Source of the DNA: an uncultured Catenibacillus sp.
GTDB taxonomy: Bacteria; Bacillota; Clostridia; Lachnospirales; Lachnospiraceae
Length of the DNA stretch: 64,000 nucleotides
Assembly (NCBI GenBank): GCA_934339005.1
Contig: CAKRHR010000002.1
Location: forward strand, 1-64,000
Reading direction: 5' to 3'
Shown here in pieces: positions 17,420-25,981 of the stretch. The notes beneath the pieces are model-generated. The model did not search any database and was not told the DNA's origin. It saw nothing but the letters and a program-made list of their open reading frames with translations. The position numbers and the translations under genes were made by a program. Position 1 is the stretch's first letter. The number at the start of each line of letters is the position of its first letter.

Positions 17420-17486
17420 ATTCCTGGAAGTTATAAAAGAAAAACTAAAAGAAAATCTGTTAATCAAACAAAGAAGGGAAAATACA

Positions 17487-18407
17487 ATGAAACTTGGATT
17501 TGTAAGTGCTATTCTTGATCAGAGTAGCTATGAAGAAATGATGGATACTGCTTCTGAGATGGGATTCCAGTGTGTTGAAGTTGCATGCTGGCCAGCAGGT
17601 AAAGCAGAGAGAAGATATGCGGGTGTCAGCCATATTGATGCGGATGCAGTATTAAACGATGATGCATATGCAAAACATGTATTGGATTATGCAAAGGAAA
17701 AAGGTGTGGAGATTTCTTCATTAGCATATTATCCAAACACAATGGATGGTGACCTTGCTAAGAGAGCAGCAGCGATTGCTCATTTAAAACAGTTAATTAA
17801 AGCCAGTGCAAAACTTGGCGTTAATATGGTAACGACATTTATCGGTCGTGACCAGACAAAGACAGTTGAAGAAAATCTTGAACTTGTCAAAGAAATCTGG
17901 CCAGAGATTCTTGATTTGGCAAAAGAACAGGGTGTTAAAGTGGCTATCGAAAACTGCCCGATGTTATTCGGACCAGACCAGTGGCCAGGTGGACAGAATC
18001 TGATGACAACACCTGCTATCTGGAAAAAAGTATTTGAAATTCTTCCATACGATAACTTTGGTATCAACTATGATCCATCCCATTTCGTATGGCAGATGAT
18101 TGATTACATCAAACCAATTTATGAATTTAAAGATAAGATTTTCCACGTACATTATAAAGATATCAAAGTATACAAAGACAAGTTAGATCAGTGCGGTATC
18201 ATGGCTTACCCACTTGATTTCATGTCACCAAAGCTTCCAGGTCTTGGTGATGTTGACTGGGGCAAATATGTATCAGCCTTGACAGATATCCGCTATGACG
18301 GTTATACTTGTATTGAAGTTGAGGATAAAGCATTTGAAGGTTCTCAGGAAAAAGTGCTTGACAGCCTTCGCCTCAGCAAACGATATATGGAACAATTTGT
18401 AATCTAA
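17487..18407 (+). CDS. Sugar isomerase/epimerase TIM barrel, candidate C-glycoside lyase alpha subunit
   Basis: This 306-residue protein starts after AAGGGAAAATACA. It is a xylose-isomerase-like (AP endonuclease 2-type) barrel. The expected divalent-metal ligands are visible: Glu in VAIENCPM (~residue 154), Asp and His in NYDPSHF (~194), His in FHVHYKD (~222) and Glu in CIEVED (~273). Enzymes of this family include 3-oxo-sugar isomerases and the alpha subunit of C-deglycosylation enzymes (DgpC/CarC type), whose partner is a DUF6379 beta subunit. Such a beta subunit is encoded at 19566. It could instead be a plain isomerase, for example for apiose. Confidence 0.82.
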   Translation: MKLGFVSAILDQSSYEEMMDTASEMGFQCVEVACWPAGKAERRYAGVSHIDADAVLNDDAYAKHVLDYAKEKGVEISSLAYYPNTMDGDLAKRAAAIAHLKQLIKASAKLGVNMVTTFIGRDQTKTVEENLELVKEIWPEILDLAKEQGVKVAIENCPMLFGPDQWPGGQNLMTTPAIWKKVFEILPYDNFGINYDPSHFVWQMIDYIKPIYEFKDKIFHVHYKDIKVYKDKLDQCGIMAYPLDFMSPKLPGLGDVDWGKYVSALTDIRYDGYTCIEVEDKAFEGSQEKVLDSLRLSKRYMEQFVI

Positions 18408-18421
18408 AGGAGGACGTAACA

Positions 18422-19483
18422 ATGGCAATCAGATTTGGTATTATTGGTTACGGTTTCATGGGTCATGAACATATGGCTATGCTTACAAACTTTGATGGAA
18501 TCGAAGTTAAAGCAGTTTGCGATATCGACCCTGAAGTATTAAAAGGTGCACCTGAAGGTATGAAGACATACACAGATGCTCAGGATTTAGTTAATGATCC
18601 TGAAATTGATGTTGTATTAGTTGTTGCAAACAACAATCAGCATCTTAAACTCGTGAAGATGGCAGCAGAAGCTAAGAAAGACATTATCTGTGAAAAACCA
18701 GTAGCACTTTCTATCGCTGACCTCGAAGAAATGGAAAGAGTCGTTGCAGAAAACGGTGTTAAATTTACAGTACATCAGCAGCGTCGTTTTGATCCTGACT
18801 TCCGTACAGCAAAAGCTATCTTTGACAGCAAGACACTTGGTGATATCTACACAATCCAGACAGGTCTGTATGGTTTTAATGGTAACATGCATGACTGGCA
18901 TATCTACCCTGAACAGGGCGGTGGTATGCTTTATGACTGGGGCGTACATCTGATTGACCAGATGCTCTGGATGATTCCTGGCAAGGTTAAATCAGTATTC
19001 GCTGATGTTAGAAACGTTATCAACGAAAACGTAGATGACTACTTCAAAATCATTCTTCGTTTTGAAAATGGTATTACAGCAGAAATCGAACTTGGTACAT
19101 ATTTCTTAAGAGCTGACACAGACAAATGGTTTGAACGTCATTGGTTTGTTGGTGGTAACAAGGGGTCAGCTAATATCGATGGATTTGACCCACAGGGTAG
19201 CATCGTTCGTACATCACAGCTTCTGACAAATGTTGGTGGCAAACGTACAATGACAGCAGCGGGTCCTACAAGATCTTTCGGTCCACCACCAGAAGGCCGT
19301 ATTCTCACAGAGCCATTGCCTGAAGTTCATACAACACATAGAAATTATTTTGAAAACTATGTTAAGGCATACAATGGAGAAGAAGATTTCCTTGTTAAGA
19401 TTCCAGAAGTTAAGCGTGTGCTTAAATTAATGGATGCAGCTAGATTATCTGCAAAGACTAAGAAATCTGTCGACTTCGAATAA
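18422..19483 (+). CDS. Gfo/Idh/MocA-family oxidoreductase, DgpA-like candidate
   Basis: This 353-residue dehydrogenase follows the TIM-barrel gene by 14 bp with a perfect AAAGGAGG site, so the two are co-translated. It has a Rossmann motif FGIIGYGFMGHEHMAML, the CEKPVAL motif near residue 94 and the substrate region GGGMLYDWGVHLIDQMLW near 170. The family fits a sugar C3-dehydrogenase that prepares a 3-oxo-glucoside for C-C or O-glycosidic cleavage by beta-elimination. Sequence identity to characterised DgpA or CarA enzymes must be measured to confirm this. Confidence 0.88.
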   Translation: MAIRFGIIGYGFMGHEHMAMLTNFDGIEVKAVCDIDPEVLKGAPEGMKTYTDAQDLVNDPEIDVVLVVANNNQHLKLVKMAAEAKKDIICEKPVALSIADLEEMERVVAENGVKFTVHQQRRFDPDFRTAKAIFDSKTLGDIYTIQTGLYGFNGNMHDWHIYPEQGGGMLYDWGVHLIDQMLWMIPGKVKSVFADVRNVINENVDDYFKIILRFENGITAEIELGTYFLRADTDKWFERHWFVGGNKGSANIDGFDPQGSIVRTSQLLTNVGGKRTMTAAGPTRSFGPPPEGRILTEPLPEVHTTHRNYFENYVKAYNGEEDFLVKIPEVKRVLKLMDAARLSAKTKKSVDFE

Positions 19484-19498
19484 TAGATGATTTGAATT

Positions 19499-19550
19499 AA
19501 GAGCTGACAGGTCGGAGGGTACTTTATCAGCCGATCTGGAGGCTCTTTTT
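19499..19550 (+). terminator. Intrinsic terminator inside the C-deglycosylation-type cluster
   Basis: AGAGC...AGGTCGG pairs with CCGATCT...GGCTCT, followed by TTTTT. It separates the oxidoreductase from the DUF6379 gene 15 bp later and may act as a partial terminator that lowers expression of the last two genes. Confidence 0.65.
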
Positions 19551-19565
19551 GCAAGTTCGGGATGG

Positions 19566-19970
19566 ATGGGGGATATGAGCGTGTTTGATAACAATGTGTA
19601 TATTGACGGTTCTCTGAAAAATATTGTTGAGAACGGAGAGATACTTGGATATGAGCTTCAGACGAATATCACATATTACCGCGGCATTCCGATGTCTATG
19701 ATTGCCAGAATAGAGATTAAAGAGGATGGCAGAGATATTCCAAAGGAGAATATCCGGATTTCAACTGACAGAAGAACATGGTTTACTTTAGATGAAGCCA
19801 GACAGGCATATTCTTACAAATGGGAATATGGTGAACCGCTGTACATCAGAGTAATGAAGCCCGGTGGTTTAACGAATGGCAAGCATCAGATGGAAATGAT
19901 TGAGAGTGTGCGCACTGCGTATATGCCGTCACCGATGGAAGGCGAGCGTGCCTTTGAAGTGTTTATTTAA
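19566..19970 (+). CDS. DUF6379 protein, candidate C-glycoside deglycosidase beta subunit
   Basis: This 134-residue, all-beta protein (ITYYRGIPMSMIARIEIKED, then MIESVRTAYMPSP) looks like DUF6379. That family includes the beta subunits DgpB/CarB/DfgB, which pair with a TIM-barrel alpha subunit to split the C-C bond of 3-oxo C-glycosides. The alpha candidate is two genes upstream. The start is uncertain: ATG 19566, ATG 19575 and GTG 19581 are in frame, and the GGGGG run at 19568 best suits GTG 19581. Function is inferred from family and gene order. Confidence 0.75.
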   Translation: MGDMSVFDNNVYIDGSLKNIVENGEILGYELQTNITYYRGIPMSMIARIEIKEDGRDIPKENIRISTDRRTWFTLDEARQAYSYKWEYGEPLYIRVMKPGGLTNGKHQMEMIESVRTAYMPSPMEGERAFEVFI

Positions 19971-19984
19971 TAAGGAGAAGAAAA

Positions 19985-20359
19985 ATGACAAATAAAGAAA
20001 TCGTTGAAGAATTTACACAGGTTGTATTTAATGAACGTCACCTTGAATTAATTGATAAATATATGCATGATGATTATGTTCAGCATAATCCAACTGTTGC
20101 ACAGGGGAAAGCTGGATTTTTGGATTTTGCAGAAAACAGATTTTTCAAATATAACCCAAATCTTCATATTGAGATTAAACATATTTATGAAGATGGTGAT
20201 GTTGTTGTCAGCCATAACCTTGCAGTTTGTGAGCCGGGCGTCAATGAAAATATTGTATTTGATGTTTACAGACTCAGAGATGGAAAATTAGCTGAACACT
20301 GGGATTGCATCCAGCATCTGACAGATGAACAGCTTAAAGATACAGACGCGTTATTTTAG
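19985..20359 (+). CDS. SnoaL-like / NTF2-fold protein
   Basis: This 124-residue protein begins 14 bp after the DUF6379 gene behind AAGGAGAAG. It has the cone-shaped alpha+beta pattern of the SnoaL/NTF2 fold: an N-terminal helix (NKEIVEEFTQVVFNERHLEL), DYVQHNP with a His often found in the pocket, and the closing FDVYRLRDGKLAEHWDCIQ strand pair. Members are small hydrolases, isomerases or binding proteins. In this operon it may handle an unstable oxidised sugar or the released aglycone. The actual role is unknown. Confidence 0.8.
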   Translation: MTNKEIVEEFTQVVFNERHLELIDKYMHDDYVQHNPTVAQGKAGFLDFAENRFFKYNPNLHIEIKHIYEDGDVVVSHNLAVCEPGVNENIVFDVYRLRDGKLAEHWDCIQHLTDEQLKDTDALF

Positions 20360-20506
20360 TGTGAATTATTTTGTTAAATTTTTTTAGTTATTTTTAAGTT
20401 GGATTGTTTTGAAATATTGAAAAAACAGTGGATTCTAAATACAAACAAAAAAGAAAGGCAGTAATCTGTTGCCTGAATTTTACGAAGATACACCATAGAT
20501 AAATCA

Positions 20507-20559
20507 AAAGCGTGCCGCTTTTGCCAGATGAAATCATCCTGTCAATAGTGGCACGCTTT
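20507..20559. terminator. Bidirectional terminator between convergent genes
   Basis: Perfect 10-bp arms AAAGCGTGCC (20507-20516) and GGCACGCTTT (20550-20559), with T-rich sequence after either arm. It serves the SnoaL-like gene on the plus strand and the kinase-like gene on the minus strand. Confidence 0.7.
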
Positions 20560-20571
20560 GTTTAGTTTTAT

Positions 20572-21168
20572 TTAGTTGTTAGCTTTTATCTGAGCATAAA
20601 ACTCAATGAGTTTGACTGTGTTTTCAATGCCAAATTTAGAACTGTTGATACACAAATCATAACCTCTGGAATCGCCCCATTTGGTTTTTGAGTATGAATT
20701 GTGGTAAGCTTTTCTGTTCATATCGTGGCGTTTCATTTTGGATAATGCATCGTCTGCGCTCAGATGATATTTTTCCATGACATGCTTTTGCTTTGCATCT
20801 TTGTCACCAAGAACAAATACAGAGAATAATCTTGGATTATCTTTCAGAACAACTTCTGCACAACGACCGACAACAACGAAAGATTCACCGGAAGCAGCTT
20901 TTTCACGGATGTAATCAAACTGTACCTGAGCAATCGCATCAGGAATGGAGTTTGAATAGCCACGGACACTTCTTGAGATAAAAACATTTTTACGTTTTTC
21001 ATCGTACTGCTGTAAAGCATCCAGTGAAAAGCCTTTTTCCTCAGCGATATTTTCAAGAAGGCTTCTGTCATAAAGCGGCAGATTTAAATCCTTTGCTATA
21101 ATCTCAGCAATTTCATGTCCGGAACTTCCGAACTCACGTCCAATAGAAATAATAAGTTGTTTTCCCAT
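20572..21168 (-). CDS. Cytidylate kinase-like family protein
   Basis: This 198-residue protein has an N-terminal P-loop-like segment (SIGREFGSSGHEIA) and a VVVGRCAEVVL strand, typical of the cytidylate-kinase-like family common in Clostridia. The canonical Cmk loop is altered. These proteins are thought to be nucleotide-binding kinases, but their substrate is not established. It lies on the opposite strand to the glycoside cluster, ~30 bp downstream of an anion permease with which it may be co-transcribed. Confidence 0.85.
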   Translation of the reverse strand: MGKQLIISIGREFGSSGHEIAEIIAKDLNLPLYDRSLLENIAEEKGFSLDALQQYDEKRKNVFISRSVRGYSNSIPDAIAQVQFDYIREKAASGESFVVVGRCAEVVLKDNPRLFSVFVLGDKDAKQKHVMEKYHLSADDALSKMKRHDMNRKAYHNSYSKTKWGDSRGYDLCINSSKFGIENTVKLIEFYAQIKANN

Positions 21169-21197
21169 AAATACGACCCCCTGTTCTTACTACTATT

Positions 21198-22568
21198 TTA
21201 ACAGTAACGAAGGAAAATAACAATCATAGAAATCAAAACAACGATAATTGTTGCAGGTGCGGCTGTTCTACAGTATTTGCCCCAACTGATGGGGTGACCG
21301 CTCTTGGCTGAAACGGAAGTACCGACAACGTTTGCGGAAGCGCCGATTGGTGTGGCACTGCCACCGATATCTGTACCCATGGACAATGCCCATGCCAGTG
21401 TTTCAAGATTAACGCCCTGAGTAGCTGCAAGACTCTTGATAATAGGAATCATCGTAGCTGCAAATGGGATGTTATCAACAAATGCACTGGCGATTGCGGA
21501 AATCCAGATGATGATAGCAACCATAAGTTTTAAGTTACCACCGCTGACTTTACCGATAAAGTTTGCGATAACTTCAAGGATACCTGTCTGTTCAAGACCA
21601 CCGACAACAACAAATAAACCGATGAAGAATAATAATGTCTTGTAATCGATTTTGCTGAATATCTCTTTGAGATATTTGTGATGTACAATGATTGTAATAA
21701 TTGCAATAAAGATACCAATTGTTGCAACTGTCAGACCTGTATTTGCGTGAGTGACAAGTAAAACAACAGCGATACCAAAGATAATACAGCTTGCGATAAA
21801 ACCGCCCTTATCTGTAATCGCTTCGGATGGATCTGGTAATTGTGATGGATCGATGGATGGTTTACCGTTTGTGTGGAATTCTTTCTTGTAAACGAGGAAG
21901 AAATAAATCACAACGACAATCAATGAAATCAATCCGATGAAACCGGTATTCAAAAGGAAGTCTGAGAATGAATAACCGAGTGAAGTACCGATGATAATGT
22001 TTGGTGGGTCACCGCACATAGTTGCAGAACCGCCGAGGTTCGCACAGAAAATTTCTGAGATAATCATTGGTATTGGATTGAATTTCAACAAGTTTGCAAG
22101 TTCAACTGTAACTGCAGCTAAGAACAAAATAACTGTGATGCTGTCGATGAACATTGCAAGAATTGCAGACATAATCATAAACACGATAAATAATGACAAT
22201 GGTTTATAATGTACTGCTTTTGCAAGCTTCATACATAACCAGCGGAAGAAGCCAACGCGGGCCATACCTTCGACCATAATCATCATACCTGCAAGGAAGA
22301 AGATTGTGGACCAGCTAATACCGCTTGATGAGCTTTCGCCTTCAGCTCCTGTGTACCAGAAAGCTTTCGTCGCAATGCTGGAAAAATTAAGTGTTTCAGT
22401 AATGGCACTGAGGCTGTGCATACATAAGCCAAATACCACAACCAAAGTGATGAGTCCGCACCCAAGTGTGATGTAATGTTTTTCGATTTTCTCAGAGATA
22501 ATCAAAATAAACATCGCCACAAAAATGATGAGTGCAAAGATTTGTGCAACTAACATAGTGTGTGTCAT
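21198..22568 (-). CDS. SLC13/ArsB/NhaD-type anion or ion permease
   Basis: This 456-residue membrane protein has ~11-12 hydrophobic segments. It carries the ion-transporter signature GGSATMCGDPPNIIIG (about residue 195) and a second pseudo-repeat motif GTDIGGSATPIGASANVVG near residue 410. The family transports dicarboxylates, sulfate, arsenite or protons/sodium, and the substrate cannot be told from these motifs. On the minus strand it precedes the kinase-like gene, with a promoter at 22617-22645. Confidence 0.87.
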   Translation of the reverse strand: MTHTMLVAQIFALIIFVAMFILIISEKIEKHYITLGCGLITLVVVFGLCMHSLSAITETLNFSSIATKAFWYTGAEGESSSSGISWSTIFFLAGMMIMVEGMARVGFFRWLCMKLAKAVHYKPLSLFIVFMIMSAILAMFIDSITVILFLAAVTVELANLLKFNPIPMIISEIFCANLGGSATMCGDPPNIIIGTSLGYSFSDFLLNTGFIGLISLIVVVIYFFLVYKKEFHTNGKPSIDPSQLPDPSEAITDKGGFIASCIIFGIAVVLLVTHANTGLTVATIGIFIAIITIIVHHKYLKEIFSKIDYKTLLFFIGLFVVVGGLEQTGILEVIANFIGKVSGGNLKLMVAIIIWISAIASAFVDNIPFAATMIPIIKSLAATQGVNLETLAWALSMGTDIGGSATPIGASANVVGTSVSAKSGHPISWGKYCRTAAPATIIVVLISMIVIFLRYC

Positions 22569-22894
22569 CTCCTGTATGTATATTATATTGTTAAAATAGT
22601 ATCATTAACATCATAAAATCTAGCACAATTGATAATAAAAGTCAATGTACGGATTGCTGATTTCTTCTTATTAAAATGTGCTATTTTACGAATTGTCGGG
22701 GGATAATGCCTGACTGTTTGTTATAGGCAGCAAATATCAATAGAGATGTGGTTGCTGTTTTGATTTTTGAAAGCTATTTGTGACTGCGCCTGTTGATGAA
22801 AATGTTAATTTTTATTTGGAATATTTTACCTTGTGGTATATCAGGATATTGTCATAAGTGGTTTATAAAAATAATAAAAATCTTTGACATAGGA

Positions 22895-22923
22895 TTGACA
22901 AAGTTGTACTTTTATAATACAAT
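22895..22923 (+). promoter_or_regulatory. Promoter of the PadR operon
   Basis: TTGACA (22895-22900), 17 bp, TACAAT (22918-22923). The palindromic operator at 22924 begins immediately after the -10 box, so a bound repressor would cover the start site. Confidence 0.65.
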
Positions 22924-22944
22924 GTATTTAGTAAAACTAAATAC
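22924..22944. promoter_or_regulatory. Probable PadR operator
   Basis: Perfect inverted repeat GTATTTAGT-AAA-ACTAAATAC between the -10 box and the PadR ribosome binding site. PadR-type repressors commonly bind such palindromes in their own promoter. Confidence 0.7.
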
Positions 22945-22968
22945 TTGGTTTTCTGAGGAGGTGCAGCG

Positions 22969-23304
22969 ATGAATGTACGCTATGAACGGCAGTTAAAGCG
23001 TGGTGTTTTAGAGATTGTGGTGCTGAAGATGATTTCCAGGGAACCTACATATGGCTATCAGCTTCTTGGTGATATGGACAGAATTAGTGAAGGGTTATTT
23101 AAGATTAAAGAGGGTACACTTTATCCGATTTTATATCGATTAGAGGATGATGGATTGATTCGAAGCGAGTGGAGTGTTCCAAAGGACAAGGACGTTTCGA
23201 AGAAGTATTATGTGATTACCGAGCAAGGGGAGGCAGCGCTTAAAGAGCTCATAGAGCTATGGTCAGAATTTGACAGGATTACTGGAAAAATACTGGAGGG
23301 ATAG
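22969..23304 (+). CDS. PadR-family transcriptional regulator
   Basis: This 111-residue protein starts after GAGGAGGTGCAGCG. The winged helix reads RGVLEIVVLKMI, TYGYQLLGDM and KIKEGTLYPILYRLE, the PadR signature. The short C-terminus makes it a PadR-s2 type. It is immediately followed (2 bp) by a DUF1700/NfeD membrane protein. PadR genes paired with DUF1700 proteins are common in Firmicutes and respond to envelope or antimicrobial stress. Autorepression through the palindrome at 22924 is likely. Confidence 0.92.
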   Translation: MNVRYERQLKRGVLEIVVLKMISREPTYGYQLLGDMDRISEGLFKIKEGTLYPILYRLEDDGLIRSEWSVPKDKDVSKKYYVITEQGEAALKELIELWSEFDRITGKILEG

Positions 23305-23306
23305 GA

Positions 23307-24086
23307 ATGTCAAAGGAAGAATATATTAAAAGTATTATCAAACTGTTAGACTGCGATAAGAAGGAGAAGCGGCGTATTGCCTCAGACCTTGAGAATGACA
23401 TCAGCAGCGCATTGCAGCACGGCGAATCAATGTCAGAGATTATGGATCGTATGGGCAGTCCTGAGGAAATCGCAGAAGATTTTATGTACAACATTCATGA
23501 AAACAGTGATCAGAAGCAGGGTCACTCGAAGGGCATATTTTATATTGTCAGTGCGTGCTGCATATTTTTAGCGGGATTTTTGATGAACCTGTTATTGATG
23601 AGGATTGTCAGTGGAACGCCGGGTATTTCATTTCAGGAGTCAATGTATTGTATGGCATGCTGGCTTGTATTATTGATTGTTCTTATTGTCATTGAGATAC
23701 TGACTTTAGGTCTGACAACTATCTGGTTTGCAGGTGGTTCTTTGATTGCATTGGTATTGGCGGTACTTGGCTGCACGCCGACAGCGCAGGTGATTAGTTT
23801 CTGCGTAGTGACAGCCGTGTTATTATTTCTGACACGACCTGTGGCAGTGAAGTATTTTAACAAGACGCGTGTCAAGACTAATGTGGAAAGCCTGATTGGC
23901 AAGAACGCCGTTGTAACCGTTGATATAGATAATGTTGAGGGTAGCGGAGAAGCTGTTGTTGACGGGGTGATTTGGACGGCGCGTGCCTCAGATGATGATG
24001 ACCATATCGTCAAAGGTGAGCGTGTGGAAATTGTCAGAATCAGCGGCGCAAAGCTGATTGTACGCCGAAACCGTAGAAGGTTCTAA
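23307..24086 (+). CDS. DUF1700 (HAAS) - NfeD fusion membrane protein
   Basis: This 259-residue protein combines two modules. Residues 1-70 are a cytosolic HAAS/DUF1700 helical domain (KEKRRIASDLENDISSAL, RMGSPEEIAEDF). Three to four membrane helices follow, and residues ~190-255 are an NfeD-type OB-fold (IGKNAVVTVDIDNVEGSGEA). DUF1700 proteins usually partner PadR regulators and NfeD proteins partner SPFH/stomatins, and both partners flank this gene. The fusion therefore physically links a PadR circuit to a membrane-microdomain protein. Confidence 0.83.
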   Translation: MSKEEYIKSIIKLLDCDKKEKRRIASDLENDISSALQHGESMSEIMDRMGSPEEIAEDFMYNIHENSDQKQGHSKGIFYIVSACCIFLAGFLMNLLLMRIVSGTPGISFQESMYCMACWLVLLIVLIVIEILTLGLTTIWFAGGSLIALVLAVLGCTPTAQVISFCVVTAVLLFLTRPVAVKYFNKTRVKTNVESLIGKNAVVTVDIDNVEGSGEAVVDGVIWTARASDDDDHIVKGERVEIVRISGAKLIVRRNRRRF

Positions 24087-24169
24087 AGTCAGACACTTTA
24101 TCGTGCAAGTACAAATGTCGTTTGACTTTTTAATCTTAATGATTTATGTAAACTAAAGGAGGTTTCACT

Positions 24170-25096
24170 ATGGAATTTATTATTATTGGGATTATCATTG
24201 TCGTGTTACTGTTAATCGTTGTATCTTGCTTTAAGATTGTACCGCAGGCACATGCGTATGTTGTTGAACGTCTTGGTGCGTATCAGAGTACATGGTCTGT
24301 CGGCTTTCATGTAAAGATGCCGATTATTGACAAAGTAGCAAAGAAAGTTGTTTTAAAAGAGCAGGTTGTTGATTTTGACCCACAGCCGGTTATCACAAAG
24401 GATAACGTTACGATGCGTATCGATACTGTTGTATTTTACCAGATTACAGACCCTAAACTGTACTGCTACGGTGTGCAGAATCCAATCATGGCGATTGAAA
24501 ACCTGACAGCAACAACACTGAGAAATATTATCGGTGAACTTGAACTTGATGAATCTTTAACTTCCAGAGAAATTATCAATGCGAAGATGCGTTCGACACT
24601 GGACGTTGCCACAGACCCTTGGGGCATCAAAGTCAATCGTGTTGAGTTGAAGAACATCATTCCACCGGCAGCCATTCAGGATGCGATGGAGAAACAGATG
24701 AAGGCAGAACGTGAACGGCGTGAATCTATTCTGATTGCAGAAGGTGAGAAACGTTCCGCAATTTTGAAGGCTGAAGGTCATAAAGAGTCTGTTATTCTTG
24801 AAGCTGAAGCTGAAAAACAGTCTGCTATCTTAAAGGCAGAAGCGTTGAAGGAAGCTAAAATCCGTGAAGCTGAAGGTGAGGCAGAAGCGATTCTTAAAAT
24901 CCAGCAGGCTAATGCCGATGGTATCAAATTTATCCGTGAAGCAGGCGCAGATCAGGCTGTACTGCAGCTTAAGAGTCTTGAAGCATTTGCAAAGGCCGCT
25001 GATGGTAAAGCAACAAAGATTATCATTCCATCAGAGATTCAGGGTATCGCAGGTCTGACAAAATCCATTGCAGAGGTTGTTAGCACAGATAAATAA
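24170..25096 (+). CDS. SPFH/stomatin-prohibitin family protein
   Basis: This 308-residue protein starts behind AAAGGAGGTTTC. It has an N-terminal membrane anchor (residues 2-22), the SPFH/band-7 domain (VERLGAYQSTWSVGFHVKMP, VITKDNVTMRIDTVVFYQI) and a long Glu/Ala/Lys coiled coil (~170-250). A conserved tail follows (ADQAVLQLKSLEAFAKAADGKATKIIIPSE). It resembles QmcA/YbbK and other stomatin-like scaffold proteins of membrane microdomains, which act with NfeD proteins. The NfeD partner is the upstream gene. Confidence 0.93.
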   Translation: MEFIIIGIIIVVLLLIVVSCFKIVPQAHAYVVERLGAYQSTWSVGFHVKMPIIDKVAKKVVLKEQVVDFDPQPVITKDNVTMRIDTVVFYQITDPKLYCYGVQNPIMAIENLTATTLRNIIGELELDESLTSREIINAKMRSTLDVATDPWGIKVNRVELKNIIPPAAIQDAMEKQMKAERERRESILIAEGEKRSAILKAEGHKESVILEAEAEKQSAILKAEALKEAKIREAEGEAEAILKIQQANADGIKFIREAGADQAVLQLKSLEAFAKAADGKATKIIIPSEIQGIAGLTKSIAEVVSTDK

Positions 25097-25108
25097 AGAC
25101 AGAAAAAT

Positions 25109-25156
25109 GGCAGGCATTTTTGTAATATCTGTAGTGGATATACGAAAATGTCTGCC
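25109..25156 (+). terminator. Intrinsic terminator after the SPFH gene
   Basis: GGCAGGCATTTT (25109-25120) pairs with AAAATGTCTGCC (25145-25156), with one G-U pair. A T-rich tail (GCTTTTGTTT) follows. Confidence 0.75.
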
Positions 25157-25229
25157 GCTTTTGTTTATATGATTTTGTATTTTTAAGTCAGGGCAAAAAG
25201 ATAAAAATCTTCTCGATTCTCTAAATCCC

Positions 25230-25919
25230 TTAATTAGAAATCTGCTTCTTAGCAATTCCTTTTGCTGTTGTTTCTTCCTCTGCAATTTCTTTACCTGCAA
25301 TTTCTTTCACAGAGGCTGCCTTTTCAGGCTCATAATCAATAATATACTGCTCATAAGCATTCACAACGGTCGTGTTTTTATAAGTGCACATGCGGACATG
25401 CTGCCTGCCGTAACTCATATGTACGTGACCGTGGAAGAAATATTTCGGTTCATATTTATCCAGAATATCGATAAAACCCTCAAAACCGATATGCGGCACA
25501 TCTTCACCATCATTTAAGTGATAAGCCGGTGAATGTGTGACAAGAATATCAATGCCTTTTTTTCGCATCAAAGGGAAACGCATTTTTTTGATACGCTTGT
25601 TCATTTCTTTTTGTGTATACATAAATGGACCGGGTTTGTAGCGCATCGAGCCGCCAAGACCCATGATGCGCACCCCCTGGAATTCATAAATTTTATCGTC
25701 AATGCATGTGCAGCCCTCCGGTGGTGTAAATTCGTAGCAGGCATCATGATTGCCGTGCACGTAAAGCACCGGTGCATGTGTAAATGTTGCAAGAAACGAT
25801 AAATAACGCGGCGATAAATCGCCACAGGATATAATCAAGTCTATACCTTCTAATTTGCTTCGTTCGAAAAAATCCCATAGGGATTTGGATTCGACGTCTG
25901 CCAATATCAAGATTTTCAT
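25230..25919 (-). CDS. Calcineurin-like metallophosphoesterase
   Basis: This 229-residue protein carries the metallophosphoesterase motifs in order: an N-terminal ILADVES (Asp, first metal ligand), SCGDLS, HGNHDACYEF, LVTHSPAYHL and the final FHGHVHMSYG. The first motif lacks the usual D-x-H histidine (DVES). The last ~25 residues are an Ala/Glu/Lys-rich tail with repeated KEIA/KGIA units, an unusual extension. It probably hydrolyses a phosphodiester or phosphomonoester in the cytoplasm. The substrate is unknown. It lies just downstream of the ParB-BMP gene and may share its transcript. Confidence 0.88.
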   Translation of the reverse strand: MKILILADVESKSLWDFFERSKLEGIDLIISCGDLSPRYLSFLATFTHAPVLYVHGNHDACYEFTPPEGCTCIDDKIYEFQGVRIMGLGGSMRYKPGPFMYTQKEMNKRIKKMRFPLMRKKGIDILVTHSPAYHLNDGEDVPHIGFEGFIDILDKYEPKYFFHGHVHMSYGRQHVRMCTYKNTTVVNAYEQYIIDYEPEKAASVKEIAGKEIAEEETTAKGIAKKQISN

Positions 25920-25981
25920 GCTGTTTTTTGTACCCTCTTTACCGATGTTTGTTATCTGTATATAGCTGCTTTATTATATAG

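Larger units (their letters stand above)
22569..22968. other. Divergent intergenic region
   Basis: These 400 bases lie between the permease and the PadR gene. A probable minus promoter (TTGACT 22645-22640, 17 bp, TAGATT 22622-22617) drives the permease. The PadR promoter and operator lie at 22895-22944. No gene or distinct repeat was seen in the remaining ~250 bases. Confidence 0.5.
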
